From NCBI GenBank assembly GCA_002686955.1, contig NYZA01000144.1, forward strand, positions 1 through 27,945: 27,945 nucleotides of DNA, given 5' to 3'. Position 1 is the stretch's first letter; the number at the start of each line of letters is the position of its first letter. The stretch is from Gemmatimonadota bacterium (GTDB lineage: Bacteria > GCA-2686955). This document shows, piece by piece, positions 16,118 through 23,116 of the stretch. A program made the translations under genes and the position numbers. The notes beneath the pieces were generated by a model. It searched no databases. It had not been told where the DNA came from and was given only the letters and a program-made list of their open reading frames with translations.

Positions 16118-16599
16118 AGGCCCTGGTCGCCGATTCGGTCGAGCGAATGCGCGCGCTCGGGGCGGCCTTGGGTCGTTCCGCCGAGGCGGGAGACGTCCTG
16201 CTGCTGCGGGGAGCGCTCGGTTCGGGCAAGACCGAGCTGGTGCGCGGTCTGGCGGGGGGCCTCGGCTGCGAAGCGCGGATTCGCTCTCCGACCTTCAATC
16301 TGATCCACCGGCTCGAGGGGGGGCGCCTGCTCCTCCACCATCTGGATCTCTACCGGATCCGCGACGCGCGCGAGCTCGAGCAGTTGGGGCTCGATGAAGC
16401 GATGGGCGAGGAGGGGGTGGCGGCCGTGGAGTGGAGCGAGCGGCTCCGCGAATTCGAGCCGACGGAGGCGCTCTGCTGCGATCTGTCGTTCGCTGGTGAC
16501 GCGGTCCGGGAGATCGCGTTCGCGCCGCGCGGTCTACGGGGCGCGGAGTGGGCCCGGCAGGCCTTTGGAGAGGAAGCGGATGTTGGTACTCGGGGTTGA
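16114..16599 (+). CDS. tsaE: tRNA threonylcarbamoyladenosine synthesis ATPase
   Basis: The ATPase subunit that works with TsaB and TsaD to make t6A37 in ANN-decoding tRNAs. 161 residues from GTG 16114, overlapping the regulator's stop. It has the P-loop GALGSGKT (33-40), the family SPTF (58-61), HLDLYRI (76-82) and EWSER (106-110). The C-terminus is somewhat longer than usual and Arg/Glu rich, and its last 20 bases overlap tsaB. A porX-like gene next to tsaE is, as I recall, also seen in Bacteroidetes genomes, so the linkage may be old. Confidence 0.93.
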   Translation: MKALVADSVERMRALGAALGRSAEAGDVLLLRGALGSGKTELVRGLAGGLGCEARIRSPTFNLIHRLEGGRLLLHHLDLYRIRDARELEQLGLDEAMGEEGVAAVEWSERLREFEPTEALCCDLSFAGDAVREIAFAPRGLRGAEWARQAFGEEADVGTRG

Positions 16600-17281
16600 A
16601 GCTTCCGGCGGAATCAGCGGAGCCGCCGTATCGATCGAGGGGCGGGGAATCAGCTCCGTCGAGCTCGCGGGTCGGGGGCGTCACGCGCGCAGCGTGAGCG
16701 ATGCCGTCGAGGCTCTGTTCGGCAGCCTCGATCTTTCACCCGCCGATGTGGAGCTGATAGCGGTCGGGCGAGGACCCGGCTCCTTCACCGGCTCGAGGGT
16801 CGCGATGGGCGTCGCGAAAGGTTTCGCCTTCGGTCAGGGGGCGCCGATCGTGGGTGTCTCCTCCTTGGCGGCGATGGCGGCGCCTGCGTGCATCGAGGGC
16901 TCGGTGATATTAGCGGCGAGCGATGCGAGGCGCGGCGAAATCTACGGCGCCCTCTATGCGCCCGATCCGACCGCGAGTCTGCCGCTTCCGCTCAGCGAAG
17001 AGGCCGCGATCCCTCTGTCGGAGCTCGGGCGCTGGCTCGCGAACCATCTGCCCCGTGATCTTCCCCTCACGATAGCGGGCAACGGTGCCGAGCGAACCGC
17101 CGGCGCCCTGCTCGCGCAGAGTGAATTCGAGGCGCCGGTCCATCTCGCCGCCCCGGAGGGACGAGTCTCCGCTTCTCCCGCTTCGGTCGCTCGCCTGGGA
17201 CTCGCGCGCTTTCTGGTCGACGGTCCCGATGATCCCGATGCTCTCGATCCGGTCTACATCCGTCCCGCAGTCGGCGGATGA
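16580..17281 (+). CDS. tsaB: tRNA threonylcarbamoyladenosine synthesis protein TsaB
   Basis: An ASKHA-fold partner of TsaD in t6A synthesis, without catalytic activity of its own. 233 residues from ATG 16580 (AGGAAG just upstream at 16571-16576), overlapping the end of tsaE by 20 bases. The N-terminal strand reads MLVLGVEASGG in place of the common LALDTS, and the TsaB hallmark GRGPGSFTGSRV is present at about residues 64-75. ASDARRGEIYGALY and the end DPVYIRPA are also typical. tsaD is not in the window. The rimI start overlaps its stop (ATGA). Confidence 0.92.
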   Translation: MLVLGVEASGGISGAAVSIEGRGISSVELAGRGRHARSVSDAVEALFGSLDLSPADVELIAVGRGPGSFTGSRVAMGVAKGFAFGQGAPIVGVSSLAAMAAPACIEGSVILAASDARRGEIYGALYAPDPTASLPLPLSEEAAIPLSELGRWLANHLPRDLPLTIAGNGAERTAGALLAQSEFEAPVHLAAPEGRVSASPASVARLGLARFLVDGPDDPDALDPVYIRPAVGG

Positions 17282-17751
17282 AGTCGATCCCGCCGATCAG
17301 GAAGGCGACTCGGGCCGATCTGCCGCTCCTGCTCGCCCTGGAGCGGGCGATCTTCCCCGATCCCTGGCCTCCTTCGATGTTCGAAGGGGAGATCGAGTGG
17401 GGTGGCGTGCTCGTCGCGGGGGGGGTCGAGACGGCCGAAATCGTTGGGTTCGTGGTGGCGGTCTTCGAGAGGAATCGGGTCCACATCGCCAATCTCGCCG
17501 TCGCGCGCGACCACAGGAGGCAAGGGTTGGGGCGACGCCTCCTCGACGAAGCGATCGACGCCGGGGGGTGCAAGGGCGCCCGGGCGGCCTGGCTCGAAGT
17601 ACGAGCCTCCAATGCCGCGGCCCGCGAGCTGTATACTGCTGCCGGCTTTCGGGAGATCGGACGGCGCACGGGCTACTACCGGCGCAGCCGACTCCTCGGC
17701 CGCGAGGATGCGGTGATCTATCGGCGGGATTTCGGCTCGCCGGAGGATTAG
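17278..17751 (+). CDS. rimI: ribosomal-protein-alanine N-acetyltransferase-like (GNAT)
   Basis: A GNAT acetyltransferase of 157 residues; RimI acetylates the N-terminal alanine of ribosomal protein S18. The acetyl-CoA loop is RRQGLGRRLLDEA, and the C-terminal signature EVRASNAAARELYTAAGF followed by RTGYYR is characteristic of RimI. The usual DPWP of RimI is visible as FPDPWPPSMF near the N-terminus. It overlaps tsaB (ATGA). The tsaE-tsaB-rimI order is common in bacteria. Residual uncertainty is only the natural substrate. Confidence 0.9.
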   Translation: MKSIPPIRKATRADLPLLLALERAIFPDPWPPSMFEGEIEWGGVLVAGGVETAEIVGFVVAVFERNRVHIANLAVARDHRRQGLGRRLLDEAIDAGGCKGARAAWLEVRASNAAARELYTAAGFREIGRRTGYYRRSRLLGREDAVIYRRDFGSPED

Positions 17752-17769
17752 AGGAACGAGGCTCGGAGA

Positions 17770-19671
17770 ATGCGAGGAATCGAGCGCTGGACCGGCGCCA
17801 CTCTGGCGGTTCTTGCGGCGACGATGCCGGCACGGGGCGCAGCCCCTGCCCGCGGGATCGACGGCACCCACGTCATCGAGCGGGCGATGGGGGGGCGCGG
17901 CGCGATCGCCGATATCCTCGACGAGTGGCGACGCAGCCCGGCCGTAGAGCGTCTCGAGGCGGGGCGATGCACCGATGGTGCAGACACGCTCCAGTCCCAG
18001 TCCTTCAATATCTTCGACCTGAGCGACTTCAACGATCTCGGTGGTGTGGATATCGATTGCACCCTCGTGCGGAAGACCGAGCACGCCTTCATCTACGTGG
18101 AGACATCTCTCTGGGGCGGGGCTCTGATCGACGATTCGGTCATCGATTCCTTCGTCGAGCTCTTCGAATCCTCGACGCCGGCGGTCGCCGATCCGCCCCA
18201 TGTGCTGGCCTCCGTCGATCCCTCCGCCGGCATCTTCGACATTCTCGAAACCGAGCTGCGCCCTCTGCCCGACTCGAACGATCCCCGCGATGTGGACGGT
18301 CTTGATCGCATCTATGTCGTGTTCGTCGACATACCGGACAGCTACAGGCGCGCGGGCGACGTAGCGGTCAACGGGTACTTCTCGTCGGTCAACGAGCTCT
18401 GCGATGCCGAGTTCAAGGCCAACTACGGCGCCTACGTGGCCAAAGGGCTGGGAACGAACGAAAAAGAGATGCTGGTGCTCGACATCGATCCTTCTCTCGG
18501 CACCGGATTCCTCGACATCGTGCGGGGAGTCCCCGCCCACGAGCTGCAACACCTGCTTCATTGGTTCGCCGACGAGCGGGAATCGACCTGGCTCGACGAA
18601 GGGATCGCCGATCTGTCCGCCGAGCTCGTCGGCTTTCCGCCGGTGGGACACTACGACGCCTTCCTGGACGATCACGACGCGAGCTCTCTCGCGCTCTGGG
18701 AGCAGGAGCAGAGGGACTACGGCCACGCCTCCCTTTTCATGCGCTATCTGGCGGACCATCCGCCGGCCGAGGCGGCGGTGCGGTGGGGCAACATGGAAGC
18801 GGTCCGCAAGGTCATGGCGTCGACCGATACCTCCGTCGCGGGAATCGTCGATGGCCTGAATGACGCGGGAGATCCGCGCGACATGCTGGAGCTCTACCTC
18901 GATTTCTCCGCCGCCATGCTGCTCCGAGATCCCGATTTCGAAGAGGGAAAGTACGGGATGCCTGCCGGGGGACCGACGCTCGATCCTCGCGCCAACTCCT
19001 TCACCGACGCCGTGCTCACCGGAATCGGCCAGACCATCGATCCGACTCTGGACGATCAGGTCACCAGCCTCACCGCGCGATTCGTGCAGCTCGAGAGCTT
19101 TTTCGCCGACTCCATCTATGTGAAAGTCACCGGACCCGCCTCGCTCGCCGCCCGCGCGATTCTCGGCTTCGACGCAGCCGGCGCCGACCCGCTGGATCTC
19201 GATCCGGTGGCCGTGCTCGATCTGGAGACGGTCGCGGTCGAGGGGGGCGATTATGTACGAGAGGTCCTCCTGGAGGAGATCGGCGGTGCCGCCGACCGAG
19301 TGCTCGTCGTGACGAGCCAGATCGATCCGGCGCGTCCCGGCGCCGGCGTGGCCGACTATACGGTGACGGTGGCCGGAGACGCCTCGGAGCCGGGGAGCTG
19401 TCTTTCGCTGCTGCGCGTCGGTCCGAATCCGGTCGATTTCTCCGATGGAGGCTCGGTCGAGGTGTCGTTCTTTGGCGATGCTCCGGGGCCACACTGTGCG
19501 CGGATCGCGCTGTACGATGCGGCCGGCCGGTCAGTGCGCCGTCTCGATGCTCCCCCTTTCCAATGGGACGGCACCAACGATTCCGGCCGTGGAGTCGCCG
19601 GCGGCATCTATTTCTGGGTCGCATCGGGGGACGATGAGATTCGGCGCGGCACACTCGCGCTCATCAGATGA
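17770..19671 (+). CDS. secreted HExxH metallopeptidase with T9SS/FlgD-like C-terminal domain
   Basis: 633 residues from ATG 17770. A signal peptide (about 1-23, GATLAVLAATMPARGA) leads to a mature region with AHELQHLLHW (256-265) and, 12 residues later, WLDEGIADLSAEL. HExxH plus a downstream glutamate (277) is the gluzincin zinc-site pattern, most like M30/hyicolysin-type peptidases. The last ~90 residues form a separate beta domain: LLRVGPNPVDF, ALYDAAGRSVRRLD, WDGTNDSGRGVAGGIYFW and the end RRGTLALIR. This is the FlgD-Ig / type A sorting-domain pattern that routes proteins through T9SS in Bacteroidetes. It starts 18 bases after rimI, so it may share the transcript with the PorX-like regulator. 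Substrate unknown. Confidence 0.85.
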   Translation: MRGIERWTGATLAVLAATMPARGAAPARGIDGTHVIERAMGGRGAIADILDEWRRSPAVERLEAGRCTDGADTLQSQSFNIFDLSDFNDLGGVDIDCTLVRKTEHAFIYVETSLWGGALIDDSVIDSFVELFESSTPAVADPPHVLASVDPSAGIFDILETELRPLPDSNDPRDVDGLDRIYVVFVDIPDSYRRAGDVAVNGYFSSVNELCDAEFKANYGAYVAKGLGTNEKEMLVLDIDPSLGTGFLDIVRGVPAHELQHLLHWFADERESTWLDEGIADLSAELVGFPPVGHYDAFLDDHDASSLALWEQEQRDYGHASLFMRYLADHPPAEAAVRWGNMEAVRKVMASTDTSVAGIVDGLNDAGDPRDMLELYLDFSAAMLLRDPDFEEGKYGMPAGGPTLDPRANSFTDAVLTGIGQTIDPTLDDQVTSLTARFVQLESFFADSIYVKVTGPASLAARAILGFDAAGADPLDLDPVAVLDLETVAVEGGDYVREVLLEEIGGAADRVLVVTSQIDPARPGAGVADYTVTVAGDASEPGSCLSLLRVGPNPVDFSDGGSVEVSFFGDAPGPHCARIALYDAAGRSVRRLDAPPFQWDGTNDSGRGVAGGIYFWVASGDDEIRRGTLALIR

Positions 19672-19711
19672 GTCGAACAAGCCACAACAACCAACGAGAA
19701 TGCGAGAGCAG

Positions 19712-20557
19712 ATGAATCCGAAGAGCTCGATGCCGGAGATCCAACCCGCGGTCCAGCTATTGCGAGAGCGGGGCTTCCAGGCCAAGATCGCCGTGGTGCT
19801 CGGATCGGGCCTGAGCGATCTGGTGGAGTCGTTCGATCCGCGAGAGTCGATCCCTTACGAAGAGATTCCCGGCTTTCCGGTGTCGACGGTCGCGGGGCAC
19901 GCCGGTCGTCTTGTGCTCACCCATCCCTCCACCGATGCGCTGGTCCTACAAGGGCGCTTCCACTACTACGAGGGCTATCCCATGTCGGTGCTCTCGATGC
20001 CGATCCACGTGCTGGCCGAGCTCGGTGTCGAAACGCTGATCGTCACCAATGCCGCGGGCGGGATCAACCCCGGGTTTTCGGCGGGCGATCTAGTGTTGAT
20101 TCGCGACCACATCAATCTGATGGGCTCGAATCCTCTGATTGGATGGTCGGACGGAAGCAACCGGCGCTTCGTCGACCTGGCCGATGCCTACTCTCCGAGG
20201 CTGCGGAAGTTGGCGCGGGCGGTCGCGCCCGAAGGGGCGACGCTCCATGAGGGCGTGCTGATGGCGTTCACGGGGCCCTCGTACGAGACCCGCTCCGAGA
20301 TTCGACTCGCGAGAATCGCCGGCGCGGACCTCGCGTCGATGTCCACCGTGCCCGAGGTGATCGTGGCCCGGCTCCACGGCATCGAAGTGCTGGGGATCTC
20401 CTGCGTGACGAACGTGATCGCGCCGGATGACGCCGAAGACCCGATTCGGGTCTCTCACGAAGAGGTGGTCGAGGCATCGCAAAAGGCCGCGCGCCATCTT
20501 TCCGAGCTTTTGAGGGGCACCATCGCCCGCTTGGCCGCGGAGGAAGGGGCGGACTGA
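19712..20557 (+). CDS. punA: purine nucleoside phosphorylase (trimeric, 6-oxopurine type)
   Basis: Splits inosine, guanosine and their deoxy forms with phosphate for purine salvage. 281 residues from ATG 19712; an in-frame ATG at 19700 would add four residues and neither has a strong ribosome site. Family motifs: LGSGLSDLVE (30-39), AGHAGRLV (phosphate site), QGRFHYYEGYP (80-90), TNAAGGINPGFSAGD (112-126), FTGPSYET (186-193), ASMSTVPE (208-215) and SCVTNVIA (230-237). The Asn in TN (234) is the residue that marks guanine/hypoxanthine enzymes; methylthioadenosine phosphorylases have Asp there. Its TGA overlaps the accD ATG by one base. Confidence 0.95.
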   Translation: MNPKSSMPEIQPAVQLLRERGFQAKIAVVLGSGLSDLVESFDPRESIPYEEIPGFPVSTVAGHAGRLVLTHPSTDALVLQGRFHYYEGYPMSVLSMPIHVLAELGVETLIVTNAAGGINPGFSAGDLVLIRDHINLMGSNPLIGWSDGSNRRFVDLADAYSPRLRKLARAVAPEGATLHEGVLMAFTGPSYETRSEIRLARIAGADLASMSTVPEVIVARLHGIEVLGISCVTNVIAPDDAEDPIRVSHEEVVEASQKAARHLSELLRGTIARLAAEEGAD

Positions 20558-21423
20558 TGGACCCGAAATCGTGGCTGCGGAAAGCGATCGGGCGCGGCGT
20601 CAAGACCCCCAAACGCAAAGCCCTGCCGGACGGCGTCTGGATCAAATGTGATGGTTGCGCCGCGATCGTCTATCGCAACGAGCTGGTGCGCAACCTCTGG
20701 GTCTGCCCGCGCTGCGATCACCATATGAAGGTCGGCGCCGCGGAGTACGTAGCCCTGCTGACCGACGAGGGCCTGGATTTGGAGATCGCCGCCGATCTGG
20801 TTTCGGTCGACCCTTTGAAGTTCAAAGACAGCAAGAGCTACAAGGACCGGATCAAGGCGGCGACCGAGAAATCGGGGCTGCGTGACGCCATCGTGGCGGG
20901 TCGGGCCTCGATCGATGTCAGCGAGTGCGCCCTGGCCGTGATGGACTTCGGCTTCATCGGGGGGAGCATGGGCTCGGTGGTGGGGGAAAAGGTCGCGCGC
21001 ACGATGCGGGAAGGGCTCGATCGAGGGATACCCGTGATTACGGTGGCGCGAAGCGGGGGCGCCCGCATGCAGGAGGGGATCCTCTCGTTGATGCAGATGG
21101 CCAAGACAGCGGCAATGGCCGCCCGCTTGCGAGAAGCGAGGATTCCCTACATCTCGATCCTCACCGATCCGACGACGGCCGGCGTCATGGCCTCTTATGC
21201 CTCGCTCGGCGACGTCATCATCTCCGAGCCGGGCGCGTTGCTTGGTTTCGCGGGTCCGAGGGTGATCCGGGACACGATCAAGCAGGAGCTGCCCGAGGGT
21301 TTCCAGTCGTCGGAGTTCTTCCTCGAGCACGGCATGATCGACATGATCGTCCCCCGAACCGAGATGCGGACCACCGTCGGGCGCCTGCTTCGGCATCTGA
21401 CCTTAGAGTCGGCGAAGAAATAG
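20557..21423 (+). CDS. accD: acetyl-CoA carboxylase carboxyltransferase subunit beta
   Basis: With AccA forms the carboxyltransferase that makes malonyl-CoA for fatty-acid synthesis. 288 residues. The N-terminal zinc ribbon is complete (Cys31, Cys34, Cys50, Cys53; CDGC ... CPRC). The crotonase-like core follows with FIGGSMGSVVGEK, ARSGGARMQEG, LTDPTTAGVMASYASLGD and FAGPRVIRDTI, and ends with FFLEHGMIDMIVPR. accA is not in the window. The final codons ESAKK and the TAG stop lie inside the left arm of a palindromic repeat, so the original 3' end may have been changed by its insertion. folC after accD is a common order. Confidence 0.96.
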   Translation: MDPKSWLRKAIGRGVKTPKRKALPDGVWIKCDGCAAIVYRNELVRNLWVCPRCDHHMKVGAAEYVALLTDEGLDLEIAADLVSVDPLKFKDSKSYKDRIKAATEKSGLRDAIVAGRASIDVSECALAVMDFGFIGGSMGSVVGEKVARTMREGLDRGIPVITVARSGGARMQEGILSLMQMAKTAAMAARLREARIPYISILTDPTTAGVMASYASLGDVIISEPGALLGFAGPRVIRDTIKQELPEGFQSSEFFLEHGMIDMIVPRTEMRTTVGRLLRHLTLESAKK

Positions 21424-21585
21424 CTCCCCATGTTTGCATCCCATCTTCGGCGCATCTCTGGCCGATCGGCGAGCTCGGAAATCCTCAAAAGGGCTCTGCC
21501 ATTCCTCCGGTTTCGGAGCTCACCGATCGACCAGATCTACACCAAATCTGGGCGCGAACATGGGAAGTTATTCCTTCGCCGACCC
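21406..21585. repeat. 180-bp palindromic repeat element, copy 2
   Basis: Second copy of the element at 13164-13342, inverted relative to it. Aligned by eye without gaps over 153 positions (21433-21585), it differs from the reverse complement of copy 1 at about 33, i.e. about 78% identity. Outer arms 21406-21432 (GAGTCGGCGAAG ... CCCCATG) and 21559-21585 pair with four mismatches in 27. Inner arms GGCCGATCGGCGAGCTCGG.. (from 21460) and TTTCGGAGCTCACC.. (to 21532) pair with about three mismatches in 22. Several differences between the copies are paired so that the stems are kept. It overlaps the last six codons of accD, including the stop, and ends 29 bases before the chosen folC start. Confidence 0.9.
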
Positions 21586-21614
21586 TTACCGGTCGCCGCG
21601 GAGTAGCGACGGCG

Positions 21615-22901
21615 GTGTCGGCCAGGGGACTGGACTGGCTCTTCGCCCGCAGTGGCGGAAGGATCAAGCTCGGGCTCGATAGAGTGCAAGCTCTGCTCCG
21701 TGCCCTGGGCAATCCCCACCTGGACATGCCGACACTCGTAATCGGAGGCAGCAACGGCAAAGGCTCGGTCGCGACCCTCTGCGCGAGCGCCCTCTCCGCG
21801 GGTGGAGCGAAGACCGGACTCTTCACCTCTCCTCACGTTCTCGACTTCGGTGAACGGGTGCGCATCGATGGCCACCCCCTTCCCTTGGACAGGGTGGAGC
21901 ACTTCCTCGCCCGAGCCGCCCCTCAGATCGAAGAGACCGAGGCCACTTTCTTCGAGGCGACGACCGCGCTCGCCTTCTGTGCCTTCCGCGATGCGGGGGT
22001 CGATCTGGCCGTGCTCGAAGTGGGACTGGGCGGGCGCCTCGACGCGACGAATGTGACCCTTCCGCTGGGAGCGGCGATCACATCGATCGACCTGGAGCAC
22101 ACGGGGATTCTCGGCGACGACCGGTTGCTGATCGCATCGGAGAAGTTCCCGATCGCTCGCGCGGGTCGTCCCCTGGTCGTCGGCCCGGTGGAACCGGAGG
22201 TTGCCGACTGGTTTCACCGGAGCGCCTCGAACGATGGAGTGGAGCTCCACCTGATCGAGGAGGACTGGAGCTGGCGCGTGCGATCTCAGAGCGAGACCGG
22301 CCTGCGCGCCGATCTGGCGGGTCCGGGAATCGAGCTGACCGACCTGACCATTGAACTGCTCGGACGTCATCAGGCAGCCAACTCTGCGCTCGCCTGCGCG
22401 CTGCTCCAGCGAGCCGATCTTTGGCCGGGTGAGAGCGCGGTGCGGCAGGGCTTCGCCGACCTCGATCTCCCCGGGCGCTTCGACATTGTGCAGACCCGCC
22501 CGGTGCCCGTGGTCATCGACGTCGCCCACAACTCGCCGGGCGTCGCCGCGAGCGTTGCGACCTGGCGGGAGCTCTGGGGCGACGAGCCGATCGCCATCGT
22601 CTTCTCCGCCCTTCGCGACAAAGATCTCGACGCGATGTGCGCCGAGCTGCTTCCCCTCGCCGGCCGGATCTACGTGCCCGAGCTCGACGCGCGGCGCGGT
22701 CGCCCTCCCGCTCCCGTCGCCGACTTGCTTCGGCGCGCCGGCGCCGATGCCCAGCAGTGCGGATCGGTTGCGGAGGCCCTAGACGGGGCACTGGGCTTGG
22801 TTGAGACCGGAAGGGCGCGAGGGGTGCTCTGCCTCGGCTCCTTTCATGTGGCGGAGGGGGCGTATCGGGTGTCGAGATGGGGGGCAAGCGCGAGGCTGTA
22901 G
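21615..22901 (+). CDS. folC: bifunctional folylpolyglutamate / dihydrofolate synthase
   Basis: A Mur-ligase-family enzyme that adds glutamate to folates and joins dihydropteroate to glutamate. The frame is open far upstream, but the family start (GLDWLF ... IKLGLDR) sets the beginning near GTG 21615, with GGAG at 21600-21603; 428 residues, normal length. The P-loop is GSNGKGS (45-51), followed by GLFTSPHVLDFGERVRIDG, EVGLGGRLDATNV, SIDLEHTGILGD and the C-terminal ligase domain with DVAHNSPGVAA and VFSALRDKD. The region just before the start is the palindromic repeat, so the native promoter or leader may have been altered. Confidence 0.93.
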   Translation: MSARGLDWLFARSGGRIKLGLDRVQALLRALGNPHLDMPTLVIGGSNGKGSVATLCASALSAGGAKTGLFTSPHVLDFGERVRIDGHPLPLDRVEHFLARAAPQIEETEATFFEATTALAFCAFRDAGVDLAVLEVGLGGRLDATNVTLPLGAAITSIDLEHTGILGDDRLLIASEKFPIARAGRPLVVGPVEPEVADWFHRSASNDGVELHLIEEDWSWRVRSQSETGLRADLAGPGIELTDLTIELLGRHQAANSALACALLQRADLWPGESAVRQGFADLDLPGRFDIVQTRPVPVVIDVAHNSPGVAASVATWRELWGDEPIAIVFSALRDKDLDAMCAELLPLAGRIYVPELDARRGRPPAPVADLLRRAGADAQQCGSVAEALDGALGLVETGRARGVLCLGSFHVAEGAYRVSRWGASARL

Positions 22902-23116
22902 GGCGCTCACTCCTCATCCGGTGGCTTCGCTTCTCCCGGCGTCGGAGATCGGCCCGTTCGCTCTTGCCTTTCGTCCCGCCCTCGGCGCACTGATCGAAGG
23001 GGCGGCCAGAGTAGAAGAGGACCGTGGAGAAAGCGTTTGATGACGTCTTGAGGGCAATACCATCCTGTTCGAAAGTGCGATCGAATATGCTGTATTCACC
23101 TCTGCTTTTCTCGTTG
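22902..23116. other. intergenic region with an A+T-rich segment before the LVIVD gene
   Basis: No convincing gene is visible. A GTG at 23024 with AGAGGA upstream opens the following frame early, but the residues it would add look non-coding. From about 23040 to 23170 the sequence is markedly richer in A+T than its surroundings, as expected for a promoter or a transferred segment. A weak promoter-like pair, TTCGAA (23068-23073) and TGTATT (23091-23096), is spaced 17 bases apart. No terminator hairpin for folC is evident. Confidence 0.35.

Noticed and set aside
17254-19494. Minus-strand open frame of 746 codons opposite rimI and the peptidase
   Set aside because: It mirrors genes with clear domains on the plus strand, has no recognisable motifs, and reflects the G+C-biased third positions that keep antisense frames open.
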